Assembly: GCA_030435675.1 (NCBI GenBank) | Contig: CM059623.1 | Coordinates: 1,824,012-1,888,011, forward strand | Direction of reading: 5' to 3' | From: Steinernema hermaphroditum | Lineage: Eukaryota; Nematoda; Chromadorea; Rhabditida; Steinernematidae | DNA length: 64,000 nt | Part shown: one piece after another, positions 44,311 to 57,900 of the stretch | How positions within the stretch are numbered: the stretch's first letter is position 1 | Layout of the letters: every line of letters begins with the position of its first letter | The notes under the pieces: model-generated | Told to the model about the DNA's origin: nothing | The model's database searches: none | Seen by the model: only the letters and a program-made list of their open reading frames with translations | Program-made: the position numbers and the translations under genes

Positions 44311-46533
44311 ACATGCCTAATGGATTCTTGGCTTTTTGTCTGTGATTTGTGGTTAGTCTACGAGACGATCTTTGTGCTTTTTAAATGTGTTTTCGTCGAT
44401 AAATAAACGGGCGCAAATGAGACCTTTAAATTTACTGCAGAGCGTTTTCTCAACATCTTGTTTATCTTTTCCTATGTCATGTACACAAAGAAAAGACACA
44501 TGACTTTGATATAGCGACGTTTCAATCTCTCTGGAAGCGTTCATTTCGTTCGCATAGTGAATCACCCCCAGCCGATCGAATACGGAATGGAACCATTCAA
44601 GTATTGTATTTCTACGGAACGCCTTTCCTGCGTTTTCCACTGTAACATTCCTCTCAATTTTCTGCTTTACAATTGTTGACGAAACACACTCAACCAACAA
44701 TTACTGCATTATTGGCGCGTCAGTTAGATCGGTGACTAGAAAACTTGATTTGGTGACGCGTCGACTAGAGCACCAACTTCCGCACTGGTCGTTTTCATTG
44801 CAATGTTTCGCCTTTTACAGTCAGCTTTTTTTTTCTACACCGCGAAAATGATGATATAATTATATATTCCATCAAAACCGGCATTACTTCCAAGTTCCAG
44901 ACGCAGACAGCACTGATTTGTATTTGCTATGCGGATAGAGGCCAGGAGTGGAATGCGGAGTGGAATGCCGTGGAGTGGAATGCATCGAACCTCACCAAAC
45001 CAAAACTTAAAACGGGGAAAAAACTGTTCGTGGGCGATCAAGTACATCGTGGCAGGACCCACCAGACAAATGTGTATTAGCGCTCATGGCAGAAGCATCT
45101 GCAAATGATGACTCAAGAATCGCACTGGTTGTTGTGTGTCGCCCTTGTCGATGCCAACAGAATAGGTTCTGCCACGACATGCCTGATCGGTCACAAACAC
45201 TACATACTTTTCACCGTTTTGAGTCCAGTTTTAAACAGAGAAATTTGATTGACGTCTAGCGAGGTCAGTGGTCAACTCCATAACCGTGTCCGGTACTCGG
45301 AAGCATTCCGTTATACCCTGTGATTAGCTTCCAACTTAATTTTCAAACGCCATTTTATTATGTTTTATTTTATCTTTTATCTTATTTTATTATATTTTAT
45401 CCGTGTTCGTACATAACTACTCAACCTCCCTAAATAAAAGTCGCCTCCAAATTGGGCGGCTATGGCTAAAACCTGGAATTCGTTTCCCACGATGTCTTAG
45501 CATGTCTTATTTACCATATTAACCTAGGGCAGAAGAAGATCTACGATTTATCAAATTGAATTGATTCTCTTACAAACCACTCTAAAAAGTTCCCTTCATC
45601 ACATAGCCACTGATTCCCCTCTGGATCGAAAACAAACACTTCAATCGCAACTGCGCACCAGGACTTCAGTTCAACCATCACTGCACTTTTCAAGTGCATA
45701 AAGATGACATGTTTTTAGTTTCACTCTCTATGGCAAATCATCAGATCGTTGAAGTAGCCGACCAAATAGGGTCACCAAGTCCTGTCGGTCTTAAAAGCAC
45801 TCCCACGGGACGAAAGTACGTCTTCCGAGTTAATGACAAAACGTTTCTCTATTTCCATTTACACTGAAATGGAATTCACAACGTGGAACGTTGCATTCTT
45901 GGGAGAGCAAGATGTGTGAGATGTTACACCTTGACAGTTACCACTTGACCGTATGTGATCGGAGTCGTTGGAATGTACGATCAGACCTGTTGTGGTGAGT
46001 CATCACGGACAGCACAATGGGTAACATTGAATCCGTAAAGACGTTACTGTGATTTCACACGAATATTACTTTCGTTACGCGTGACTTTTCGCGGAATGAT
46101 CAACGATCACATCCGAACATCGACGTGACTGGTTCCATAAACTGTCCTTGTCTCTGGCTTCTCTATAGATATAGACGATCGGCTCCATTTCGCTATCGAT
46201 CAGTATTGTTTATGATCACCTTTTGTACCGAATGACATTTAAATCTGGACTATGCTCTAATTACTCAATCCACTGTATCCATGTCTTGGCACAATTGTAG
46301 TCCTAGCGTGCGATAGGCTTATCATCTTTTTCAGAACACACAGCTTGAACCCTATGTCAATCTCTAGGCTAGAATTATAAGGTTTAGGGCCCGAGTATCA
46401 CCGCTTTCATGTATAAGTGGAACTGCTTGGGCAACATCATGGAATTCGGCTCTTTGCTCTTTAAGCCTCTTAGAATGCCTGCTAAAATTACAACGGAACA
46501 ACGCGTGTGGTCGGAACAATGCGTGTGTCCTGA
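44311..46533. other. Interval without a recognised gene
   Basis: A 115-residue minus-strand frame at 44353-44700 (containing RRNTILEWFHSVFDRLG) is the only longish open frame. It matches nothing I know and has no splice support. The rest is AT-rich with short simple-sequence patches (TTTTATTT-type near 45360-45400). Confidence 0.35.
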
Positions 46534-46750
46534 ACCGGAAGAAACGGCTCGAGGCGGGTTCGAATCCACCCTGAGGACTGACATTTTTATCTTCAGTCAT
46601 TTTCATTTGACACTAGTCGCAAAGTTTTTCTTCTGTTTATTTATGTCAAAAGAAATACTATGTTAGTAAAATGGATGTCTTAAACCGACGACAAAAATGT
46701 TTGTTCTCAGGGTGGATTCGAACCCGCCTCGAGCCGTTTCTTCTGGTTTC
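46534..46750. mobile_element. Inverted-repeat element with tRNA-like B-box arms
   Basis: ACCGGAAGAAACGGCTCGAG then GCGGGTTCGAATCCACCCTGAG at the left is mirrored by CTCAGGGTGGATTCGAACCC and its continuation at the right (46707-46750). The B-box core GGTTCGAATCC lies in both arms, as in the elements at 717 and 37866, but the flanking arm sequence differs. Outer ends and target duplication are not resolved; a TTTAGGGC near 46383 and GCCCTA near 46785 may be the true termini. Confidence 0.65.
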
Positions 46751-47451
46751 GACTTCCGGATTACTTCCGCACAATCCTGTCCCCAGCCCTAGCGTCATGT
46801 CATTTCAGAAGTGGCTGCTTATTGGAAGTGGCATACTCATTCATTTCTAATTATTTTCTTCGAATTCTGTTCCGCGTCCATCTTGAAGCATGTCTTCATT
46901 TTAATCTTATGTGAGGTTCTGTATGATTTCCCGGGAGACCCGTGCAAATGAGAAGTTATGATAGTCATCGACCTTGGGATTTATTAACTATAAACGTGGC
47001 TACGCACGAATTTGCACCCTTTAAGTACTATTAGCCAATTAGCCATGGGCGGTAAGACACGAGTAGTCTACTAGCGTAAACACGCGACCCTTCCTGTTCT
47101 GACCAAAGGGGTTATGGCCAACTCTGAATTGAGACACCGCAGATTTTAGTCTAGCCCGGTAGACAATTGGTGGGCGATCCGTCTCGAAAACATAGTGGCA
47201 GTGAACTGGTCGCTTGTCAGCTGTCTGTGTGGCTCATTGCGAACGTGTCTGATTTGTAAACACACGTTTTGTCTGCTGTCTAAAAGCGACCTCCACTTCT
47301 CTCCCAACTCTTCCAAAAACACACAGAGACCAGCGGGCCCGCCGATTCTCCGGTTGTCACAAGGGTCACATTAATTACCCTATCGAGAAAGTACTATTTC
47401 TACGTCTTCTTGAGATCTTCTTCACAGGTGGTACCAATAGCAGTACCACTA

Positions 47452-47760
47452 TGAAAATTTGATAACTCGTTTACCCTACGCACCTTTAATGAACCGAATT
47501 CATCAGAAGTGTAGAAGAACCCAGAATTATTTACAAAAATCAAAAGGACATTCACTGTTTGCATCTCATGAAGAATCAATGATCACTTCAGATCTGTCTG
47601 TGTGGCTCATTGCGTGTTTGATTTGTAAACACACTGAAAATTGGATAATTCGTTTACTCTGCGCACCTGTGTGAATTCATTAGAACTATTTCAGAAGAAT
47701 TGAGAATGACGCACAAAAATCAAAAGGACATTCACTGTTTGCATCCCATGTAGAATGATC
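47452..47760. repeat. Tandem duplication, unit about 183 bases
   Basis: TGAAAATTKGATAAYTCGTTT and AAAAATCAAAAGGACATTCA with CTGTTTGCATC occur at 47452-47585 and again at 47635-47760 with moderate divergence. CTGTGTGGCTCATTGCG between them also occurs at 47225 and, in a variant form, at 62511. Confidence 0.75.
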
Positions 47761-47780
47761 ATTCTATGATGAATCGTGGA

Positions 47781-48362
47781 TCGTAAACTCCATAGGAAAG
47801 GAATACACTCACCAGAAGATGTATAGAGAAGGATATCACAAAAATAAGTTCCAAGCAAGTAGAAGCATTCTTCGAACGTCTCAGTAGCGGCTATAGTTCT
47901 CTTAATTCGATAATTGTTCTTTTAAAAGGTGTCTTTACCTCCAATATTTCGTCAAAAGCCACAATATCTGGTTCACCTTTCTGCTCATCATTACACTGCA
48001 TTTCATATGCTTCAGCTTATATCATTTGTCTTTATCCACTATACTGCTTTTATCAAGGACAGTCAACCGCTGGCTGTATTGTAAACTCCATAGGAAAAGA
48101 GTACAATATGCACGAATAAATATAAAAAATCAGTTTAAGGTCAGTTCATTCAGAAGCATTCTTCAAACGTCTCAATACATACGGTTATAAGTCTCTTAGT
48201 TTGGTAGTTTTTCTTTTAAAAGGTCTACCTGCAACAATCTGCAATTGAAGCCACTGTAGTCAACATCTAGTTCTTCATTACATGCATTTCATTTTCAATC
48301 TCACGTACTTCAGCTTCTGTCACTTGTCCTCATCCGTTATACTGCTTTTTATCACGGACAGT
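47781..48362. repeat. Tandem duplication, unit about 300 bases
   Basis: TAAACTCCATAGGAAARG, GAAGCATTCTTCRAACGTCT, TTCTTTTAAAAGGT, CATTTCATATGCTTCAGCTT-like and TATACTGCTTTTATCA blocks occur in the same order at 47785-48064 and 48083-48362. Confidence 0.8.
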
Positions 48363-48439
48363 GGTCCAAATCTGGTTCACGTCACATTCTTCACAAACTT
48401 TTCTCCTCGTTCTTCGCACTATCCAACATGTGGCTTCCA

Positions 48440-48991
48440 TTATGTGATCGAAAAAAAAAACTTTTTGAACCACCCGAACACCCGCCACCGGACCACTCTG
48501 CCCCAAACAGCCGAACCAACGCCCTCCAGGCTCCCGGCGCGACACCCTGCCCGCGCCACCGTCGTCGCCGTCACACGACCGCCTCGCGACCGCAGTCGCC
48601 CTCTGGAAGTGGCGCGTGTGCGCGCGGCGGCTCGGCGAACTCGGCGCGCGCGTGCGTTTCTAAAATTAGCCTTTCGAGTGCGCCCTAAGGCCACGGGCGA
48701 TATTCCGCGGTCGCCACCGGCGGCACTGTCCCCGTCTTGGGCGTCGGCCGCCAAGAAGCCCCCGTAATCTGCTGAGGCCGCCGGCCGGGGCCCTTCTTCT
48801 GTAAGGCGCGGCGCTCGTGTCCCACCGCGCCTAACGCGTCGTCGTGCTTGTCGTCGTCGCGGTGTTTTCAGCAAAAAATCGATGTTCCGCTCGAAGAATA
48901 CAAATTCGCGCTGTCGGCTGGCGGTTTCGCGCGCGAATTTTACCACACTCTGGCTGCGGCCGACGGCCATAACGCAATTAAAGAGCAGATA
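48440..48991 (+). promoter_or_regulatory. GC-rich 5' region and leader of the MADF-BESS gene
   Basis: A sharp rise in GC and CpG content from about 48480 to 48980 immediately precedes the start of the long MADF-BESS gene. An acceptor GTGTTTTCAG ends at 48871, a plausible trans-splice site. The next ATG (48884) opens a 40-codon upstream frame that ends just before the proposed start at 48992. Long frames on both strands here (48282-48767 plus, 48440-49348 minus) reflect GC-rich composition. Confidence 0.5.
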
Positions 48992-51900
48992 ATGGCGGGG
49001 AGGAGCGGAAGGTCGGGACAAGAGAAGCGCACAAAAGTGGACTGTTTCAGGACAAAGCTGGAGGTGGTCAACGCGACGGCGGCCGTCCCCACAAGCGCAG
49101 CCACCACGACGTACCGGATTATCAAGCTCGAGCCGCCTCAACCACAAGGTATTGTTGTTGAGAAGTACAAAAACACATGAGAAAGCAATTAAAAAAATGG
49201 AAACGTCATGGGAAGAAAGGGTCAACGAATAATCGATTTTCGATATGGGATGAGTGAGGTAGCGAAGGGAAATGAGAACAAGTACATGAGGAAGTAATGC
49301 TGAGTAAGAGACGTTTCTGAAAGAGCACACTTTTAGGACAACGAACACAAAAAATTTTCTAGCAACAAAGCACTTCTATTTGCAGGCGTGTAACTTTATG
49401 AGAATCTCCTATTTCACCTCTTTATTAAGCGTTTTGAAGCATGAGAAAAACTTCGATTTCGCCAATAACCGATACTGAATGAGATTTATGTCAGAATAAC
49501 AGGATGGTATAGAGCTTCCCACATCAAAAATAACAAATTGGCTTTTTTGCCAAATCCGGATAAGCCGCAACCCAAAACAGCCGTGTTGTCATCAGTCGGC
49601 CGCCTACCCAGTAGCTTTCTGTTCTGAATACGCATAGAGCCTAGCACAATTATAAAATTAACAAAGCGGTTTTAAGAATTAATAAATTTCAAAAAAAGCT
49701 AACTTTTATACTATTTTAACGTACAGAGAACAAAACTGCTGATTGAAATGAGACCTAACGATTGGAGGCCAAGAAAAATTGAGAGACAGGGTTGCTGTGC
49801 TTGACAGGAGAAAAGGCCTGAATTCATTCTTCATGCGCACTGCCTAACCGCAGCTTGGTTTAGGGTACGTATTGGCCATATACCTAGCAATCTGGCATTG
49901 CTGGCAAGCAACAGGATAGCTCTGCATACATGTTTTTTTTATGCACGCCAACATCCAGGTTCGGTATGGATATGCCCGTAAAGGCAACGGGAAGTGTATG
50001 GATAGAACTAGATTTTTCTGTGTCATCAGCTACAAAAATACGAACTACGCTGTATCAAGATAAAAATCGCTCTGTAAATCGCTTATTCTGGGATGACTCA
50101 ATTTTCCGCGACTGAATCTTCGTACAACCAAATCGCTTAGGATGCAGGCTGGTAAATAGAAGTCAAGTCATGCAGAGATTTTAGAGCGCAAAGGAGAATA
50201 GCGCTAGTTTTGTCTATAATTGCAAATCACTTCCGATTTCACGTTGGGGGACACTCACTGTCACGACCATTGTAACTGCTTGAATTCTACAGAAAGTTAG
50301 TGAGTGTAGTTCCGCCTTATGCTACTATTGGGTTGCTGTATTGAAGAAAATCTTGCAAAATTGCAATTGCTGTTTATTAAGATCAGTAACCTCGGTCTCA
50401 CTTCGTACGAACAACTGCAGTCCACTTCTCGGGCAAAAGCCGGATGTCGCGTTTAAAGAAAATCAAAAATGAACAAAAATACAATGGACATCGATTACGC
50501 TCTAGGAGTAAATGTTGCGAAAATAGACAATGTTTATCATTTGTAACATTTTAAATGCAGCAACGCAATATGTACGCAATGAATGATTCAGCTGGAGCAC
50601 TCAAAAATTATAAGTAAAAAAAAGAATGTCAAATGAATTACAATATTCGCAATCAAATATTCACTGTTCGTTTCTAATACTAGCTATACCGGTTAGCGCT
50701 CTACAGACCAGCGTGCTTCACATGTTCATATGGCCCTATTCAAGCGGAGTATTTATATTTAGATTTATTCAGATACAAAAGTGTTGTTCGGTTAAGCTGA
50801 GCTGTAGGTTTGGAACCTAAGTACAAGACCGGTCGATGAATGCGATTTTACTCACTAATTTTCAAATGAATGGAAGATCCGAGAACTACGCGATTATCCG
50901 TTAGATCCAGATCCAAGCTCAGTTCCCCAAGCAGCGTAGTCACTTGCCTCGTCATGGAATCGCCAAAAATCACTTTGAAAATCACCGAGTTACGGGGCGG
51001 TTTTGATTGGCTTCTTGGTAAGACGTTGCAACTACGGCGAGTCTACAAGTCGACAGATCGCCTGGGGTGAAAATGAACGACCTAAACAATAGTCTTTTAC
51101 ACTACATTAAAAGCGCTAAACCAATTCAGAAACGGTAGGGGAGTTATGCAAGCACGACAAGGAAGTGCCCTACCCTAGCATACCTATGATACCATTCCAT
51201 TTTATCAGATGATACCGATCCTCGTCGGGATGTTGAGTTTTTGTCTGGGCGAAATTTATTACCTGTTAAGTAGCGATCGTACAAGACATTGTACGTTTTT
51301 CGTCAGTATGGTGTTTCCGCAGCTCGCTAGCTGGTTCTGTTTTGGCAAGTTCATTTTTCTATTCCATAGAAACTTTTCCGCTGGGTCGGTCCGCTGCAAA
51401 AGTCTCATGTGCATTCGGAATGACGGTGTTGGATCGAGATGCCAGTTCAGTTCCTGATCTGATTACGCCTAGAATTCCAACTGATCCTTATACACAAAAA
51501 TAGATAGCGAGTGTACATCCTGAGCGCTTATCTTCAGCTCGCTCCATACCCTAGAGTCACTTATTCAGGCAGAAATGCATCATCCTTTCAGCACCAATTG
51601 AAAAAAACAGAAATGTGAATTTTAAGAACAAATCTAAAATTCTGTTCTTCGTGAGATCCGAGACGCACCCTGAAAAAAAATGTCATAAACGTAGCTATCA
51701 ACTTCAAAGGAACAAAAATTTATGGTAGGCTGAACTGTTTTGTGTATTCTGAGGGTTCCTGTTCAGTTTAATTACCGACCAACCACAAATTTACTTGTAT
51801 CATGTCCATAATACTCCATTCAGAAAAGTCATCTTATCAGCGAATTTCTACCTACAAAAATAAAAATGGCTTTTCACGATTTTGCGTTTTGGATTGCTTT

Positions 51901-54900
51901 GAGTTTGATTATTGGTCGTGTATTTCGTGTAATGCAGCGAATCTTCGACTTCTGAGGGTGCCGCGGGGAAATCGGGTGCCAGTGAAAAGTGTCTTAGCCA
52001 GGAGAGTGAAACCACGGCTCCTTGGTGTTCCAGGCCTTCTGAAAGACCATTGCATCAACAGCGACGACCAAGAACGACCGCTCCCTTAACTCATTTCTGA
52101 GAGAGCGAACGGACGACACGACTGATCGAATGAAAAATTAAGCGACCCAAAGCTCAGTAAACAAAAATGAAAACTAGAAGACTAATGAAAATGTTAAAAT
52201 AGAGTCACGTAAAACTGACTTATAAAAGGCAATTCAGGTTTTTCGAAAATCTGTCACCATTCATCTCAGAACAAGAAAAAACATAAGAGTGATGAACTTA
52301 CATATTTATATTTGAGAACTTGAAGCAATTAGTCTATGAAATATTCATAAAATACACAAGTCCTGGCCTTTTCTTTCTCCAATGAACTTAAGCAATCAAC
52401 TAATAAAGCAAATGGTCTTACCTCACCCACTTCAGACTCCCAGCAACGGCAGCATCAGCAACTAGGCAACCACAGCTACGAAACGACGACGGCGCACGGA
52501 AACACGAATCCAGCGAGTTCGGCAGCATCGAATGCGCCGAGCGCCTCATCGGCGCCGTCGAACACCGAGCGAGGCTCGTGGGCCAACAACGACGACTTCA
52601 CGCGACGCCTGATCGAGGCGGTGCGAAAGCAGCCCAGTCTCTACAATCCGAACCACGAGCACTACGGCAACAAGCACACGAACTCACAGATCAGGAACCA
52701 AATCTGGGCGCAGCTCTGCGAGGAGCTCGGCTTTCCCGACGGCGCGCAGCAGCTACAGACCGTCTGGAAGCGAATCCGCGATCGATACGTCCGCGAGCGG
52801 AGACGAAGACGGCAGGCGGAGGTAGGCGCCGTTTCGGATGCTTATAATTGGGGCCTCCAATCTCTCGTTTATTCGATTTATTCGAAGAGCAATGGGTTTC
52901 GGTAACGTCATTACTTCGGGCATGCCCTGCGCGTCTTCGTTGGGATTTGGGTCACTGTGAGAAGCGTGTCTTAGTGCGCTGTATGTTGATGTCATGAAGG
53001 TACATCTTTCTCAAAATTTAGTCTATCATTAGATTGTCATACCGTGACTGATTGGGGACTAAATAATCAAAAACAGCACCCCATTTGAATTAAAACATTG
53101 TGAGAGAGTGCACCCTAGTTCACTTACTATTCTTATCATCACAGAAGTTTCTCTTAAAATAGAGAATTGCTGAATTTTTTGGGACTTTGCGTGCGTCTTC
53201 TTAAAGTTGGGGCAGTCCCGTTCAAAAATCTGTCAGTGGTCTGGAGTAGTCTATTACAGAAACATAACGCGGGGAAAATATGGACGTTTCAGGCGTCTCT
53301 TCTGTCAGGCATTCATTTTACATACGTTCTATACCTACGCTTGGCTTAAATCCCGGCTTAGGCTCCTGCCTGTTGATTTTGAGGGAGAGCCCCTTCCGTA
53401 GCTTAACATATTGCTCAAAAATTCCCAAAAGTCTCAAAAGGTGTCCCAAAAGTTCTTCAAGCTTCAAATAGACCGGGATCCCAGTAAAATTCTAACGAAC
53501 TTTCACGAAACTTTAGCAAATTAAAGATACCAAAAAAGTTTCATTCGTTGTGGGAGCCAAAACGGTTACCTTAGCCTTTGCGCCACGAAAAAGGTCTTTG
53601 CGGTCTTTGGCTACAAGCAAAAATGAAAACAGGGACGCCTGAAACGAATTTATTCCCACAAGATAGAGTTAATGGTTAATAGCGCTTGCTCACTGCTTTT
53701 GCAAGATTTGGAAGCAAAAACCAAAACTTTAAACAAAGAAAAGTTACCAGAACATTGCAAAAATTTGGAGATTATATTAGAATTTTGGAAGCGGATCACA
53801 TTTGAAGCTCACTCTAATTTGACGTAGCCTGCTTGAAAGAGAAAAATTTTACCCAAAGAAAAAGAGTCACTCAAATGAAATGGTACAGTATATCACAAGC
53901 ATCTCCGTGCCAATGCCGAAAATTGATAACCATGTTTGTGGCTCAAGCATTCTCTTTAAAACTACTGAGGCAGAACCAAAACAAGGAGATGTATATTGAA
54001 AAAATCCCAAACTTTCATTAACTCGATAGCCAAAAATTTATTGAGACCCTTTATCTGCTAGAGGAATATTCTGTTATAATGTTAGGATGTGCATATATAT
54101 AAAAAATAACTGCCAGTGCCCGAAATTGTGCTGTTTGCGGGAACTAGTTCCTCACTCATAAACCTTTCTTAATGTTTGATACACCAAATAGCAAGCTTGA
54201 TATGTAGAGTATACATATATTGTTCAATTTTTGCGATTGCCAAATTCATCAAATGAATCAAAATATGGATACTCAAAAATTTATTGAGACCTTTTATTAG
54301 ATAAGCTAGAGGAAAGAGGATAAGAAAATACCGTGAACAAATGAATGTGCATACTTCAAAAAGAACTGGTAGAGTCCGAGATCGTGCTGTTTGCAATTGA
54401 CGGAGAACCATAGTTTCTGAGCCATAAATCAACTAAATAGACTAAGAAGATTTCTTTATGTCTCATACGCTAAATAGCAGCTTGATATGTAAAGTACATA
54501 TTGTTCAATTTTTACAATAACCAAATTCAAAAGATGAAGCAAAGCTGCTCTCCCATCTAAAGTGGTGTTTAGACTCTGCGCGATAGTATCGCTGTAGATG
54601 CTTTAGCATTAGACCGCTTTAGATGAATAACGGACCTTAAGGCGTTTATAGCCGATTGACATGGCAATGCACAAAAATCAGCACTTTTTTGTGAAGACAG
54701 GGCTGAAATCTTTCTAATGCTCTCGTTAGTAATTCGTTGTCAATACCTTGTAAATACGTGACAATGCTATATAACAGTATGAGAGGAATAACTACCTAAA
54801 AGGGATATGTCATTTTCAAAAATCCAGACCAATAAGAGAAGGAAAAGCCGCACCGTTGCAAGCCGAAAAGCCCATCTTTGCGGCACATTACAGACAGTCT

Positions 54901-57900
54901 AGATGCGCCGCAGCCAGAGAGACATTCCTCCTCATTATTATGCAGGAACTGCAGACAGTCGCGTCTGTTGCTAGCGCACGCCCTCTTTCAACTCCAATAG
55001 CCTCAAATTCGAAGGGTCAATGCTCAAATATGAACATTTCTTTACGACTGCCTCTAGACCGATATAGAAGAGTAGTCCGAAGATTTTCCTATTCATAGAA
55101 GGTTCATCAGATAAAAATTCTAAAGAGAACATGACATTACTGAGCTCAAGACAAGCAAACCTCACCCGAACCGCAGACGAAACCGACCAGTCTATCTTTG
55201 CACAGTTTAGACACGCCCTTAGCCAAAAACACCTTCTTATTATTATACAAAAACTGCAAACCGTCTCGTCCGCAGCCAGCGCACTTCCTCTTGAAACTCT
55301 TTGCATGCTGGTCGATGGTTGTATCGTGAGATTAGTGGCTGTTGATGTTATTCAGACGGATGAAGACGATCCGCGTCAAAATGTATTTTTGGCGCGGATG
55401 CTGACGTCGTTTCCAACGAACGTGACTCATGGTGAAATATTGTTATCTATGAACGACTCCTTCGTTATTGAACGCTTCATGACTCACATCGCCAAGACGC
55501 TCAGTCGTCAATTTCTACTATTGTTTTAGTCAGATCTTCTTCCGTTCGTCATGTACATCTATGAGGTACGGAAATGTTATTGCCCCCTAAAAGCTCGTCG
55601 CTAAAAGCTGTGAGAAATTCACAATCAGGGTTTGCAGATCCGGTCGGGCATTAGGATAGCTCACTCCATATGATGAGGATACATAATTTCCGAGGAAATC
55701 CCCTATGTTAGCTCTGTACGTTCCGTGAGCTGATGGACTAGTCTCTGAATTTCAAACCTAGTTTCACAGTTAATCAGGATTCCCCTCAGGAATAAATATA
55801 ATCCATCGGCCAAGGCTAAACTTCTTACATTGAATTAACCAGCCTTGTTCATCTGTTACCTATTTTTGCTTGCCTCAGGAGGTGTATGTTCGTCAACCAA
55901 GGAGCTACTTGATTCACCCAGTGCTGGTATGTATGCGCGCTCGCTAAAACGACCCATAACAAGAAGGTTTATGATAGAGTTCTCTAATCAAACGTCGGTG
56001 GTCTACGTCGAAATCTTGGACGTCCCCGAAGGGGAAAAGCGTTATTTGTCCATCAAGCTGACATTTGGCGAAGTATTCACAAACAACCCACTGATCTGTT
56101 GCAGATTATGTATTGGCAAAAGCAGGTCCACTTTTCGGAGCTCGCTAAACTTACATGGGAACCATTTGAAGTGTCTGCCTCAGATCGAGCTGAGCCCTTA
56201 GAAAATCTTTTGTAAAACCCTTAGAAATGACCGCAGATGTGGATATTATGCGGATAGCACAGTTTCCGAGATCTTTGGTTATGTTTATGTGGTTGCCCCT
56301 CTCCCTTACCTATCACTTTGTGGGTAAGGATTTGACTTCTTTTATTCGGTCTTGCAGGCCTATATTTGACCTCAAGCAAACTATGTCCCTGTAAGCGCTC
56401 CTCGAAAGGCACATTCAAATCAGCACGATCAGCTATATTGTGAAACCAGCTTGAACTGGTCGCTCTTTGTATGTTTATCATCGAAGGACGCCAAAATGGA
56501 AAAAAATTAGAAAGAAATGGTTGAGAAAGGGATCAAGATGGGGGACTCAAAAATGACTGCCCAATTCTTCCACTCACACAGCCAGTTCAGGGTTCAGAAA
56601 GCTGTTTATGGTCAGTTCAATGAGAAGCGCTCCCTTGTAATGTTCCACTGTAAGATATGGCGACTAGAAACCAACGCGCTACTGTTTATAGTCATTTGAT
56701 TGAGGAGCCGTTCCTTGTAGGATAAGATAGCCTAGGCGACGCATCTTTATGGCGATTTAAGTTTGAGCTGCATTCAAACCTCATTCAAATGCACCCTGCC
56801 GAAAAACAGACGTATGACGAGAAGTCATGAAATTCGAATTAATCGAAACAAAGCGCGCGAAAAATGGTCAAAAATAGCGTCGTCTGCTTTCGTGTGAAAA
56901 CGGAACCACTACGGAAGGCGTGAACTTCACACATACCGACAATATATTTAAACGTCTATCGGATAGGCAGTGACTTAACCATTCTGTAGCATGGCGGGTT
57001 GTGCCCTGGGTAAGTCGAATTAAATCCCGTTTTACAAATTGGAAATATCACACCAAAAGCCCTGGCGTTTTCCCACACAAATTCCGAAATTTCAGCAATC
57101 AGGAAATGCCAATGCTCCCGCCAACTCCACTGCCGATGGCGCTTCCGTAACCGGACAGAACGCCGCATGCAGGCACTTCGACTCGATGCGCTGGATCGAC
57201 GCGTACATCTTCGACTCGAACTCGACGTCCAAGCAAAGTGAGTCGCCGTTTAGTCACCTTTTATGTCTCGTCTCGATACTGCATTGCATAAACTTTCAAT
57301 TTCCTCACGGTCTCCATCCTATCTAGTTTCGTCTGTCGTCATACCGTAGCATCACCGCCGTGTGTAAACTATAGCACAAAGATGTACGTTTAGGCGGTGC
57401 GCCGGGCTCTTCGACTGCTTCGTCGCAGATCCAACCTGCCTCGTCGGAAACGATGTACTACACTCTACAAAATTCGGAGCCTAGTACTGGAGATGTCAGG
57501 TAGGATGGGCGCTATTCTGAGATGTACACTCATGTCTACCTTCGTTTCAGCTACCGATCGAATCATCAAGACTTTCTGAACGTTTCCACAACAAGTACAG
57601 GCAACTCGACATTAAACTGTGAGTGAACTATTACCATAATCCGAACGGGTGACATTCCCGAGCGCTCTCGGCGCTCCGGCCACAATCCACGAATCGAACT
57701 CGGAATCGATAATTAGAGCGATGATGATGAATTTCAGTCTCTCACAATGGCAGTGTGCTCGACACCAGCGGCTCACCGTGCTCGTCGACCACTTCCTCCG
57801 AGATTTCCGTCGGGTCGACGTCGTTTACGGCGACCGCTTCTTCCACCAAAGGCCAACAGCAACAGTCCGCCAACACCACCGTTGTCTGCACTTCTTCTGA

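Noticed and set aside
48282..48767. 161-residue plus-strand frame upstream of the MADF-BESS start
   Set aside because: Low-complexity Pro/Arg/Ala frame created by the GC-rich promoter region; it begins in a tandem repeat and has no splice support.
48440..49348. 302-residue minus-strand open frame, the longest minus-strand frame in the window
   Set aside because: It runs antisense across the first exon and GC-rich leader of the MADF-BESS gene; composition is Arg/Ala/Gly-rich as expected from CpG-rich DNA read backwards, with no recognisable domain.
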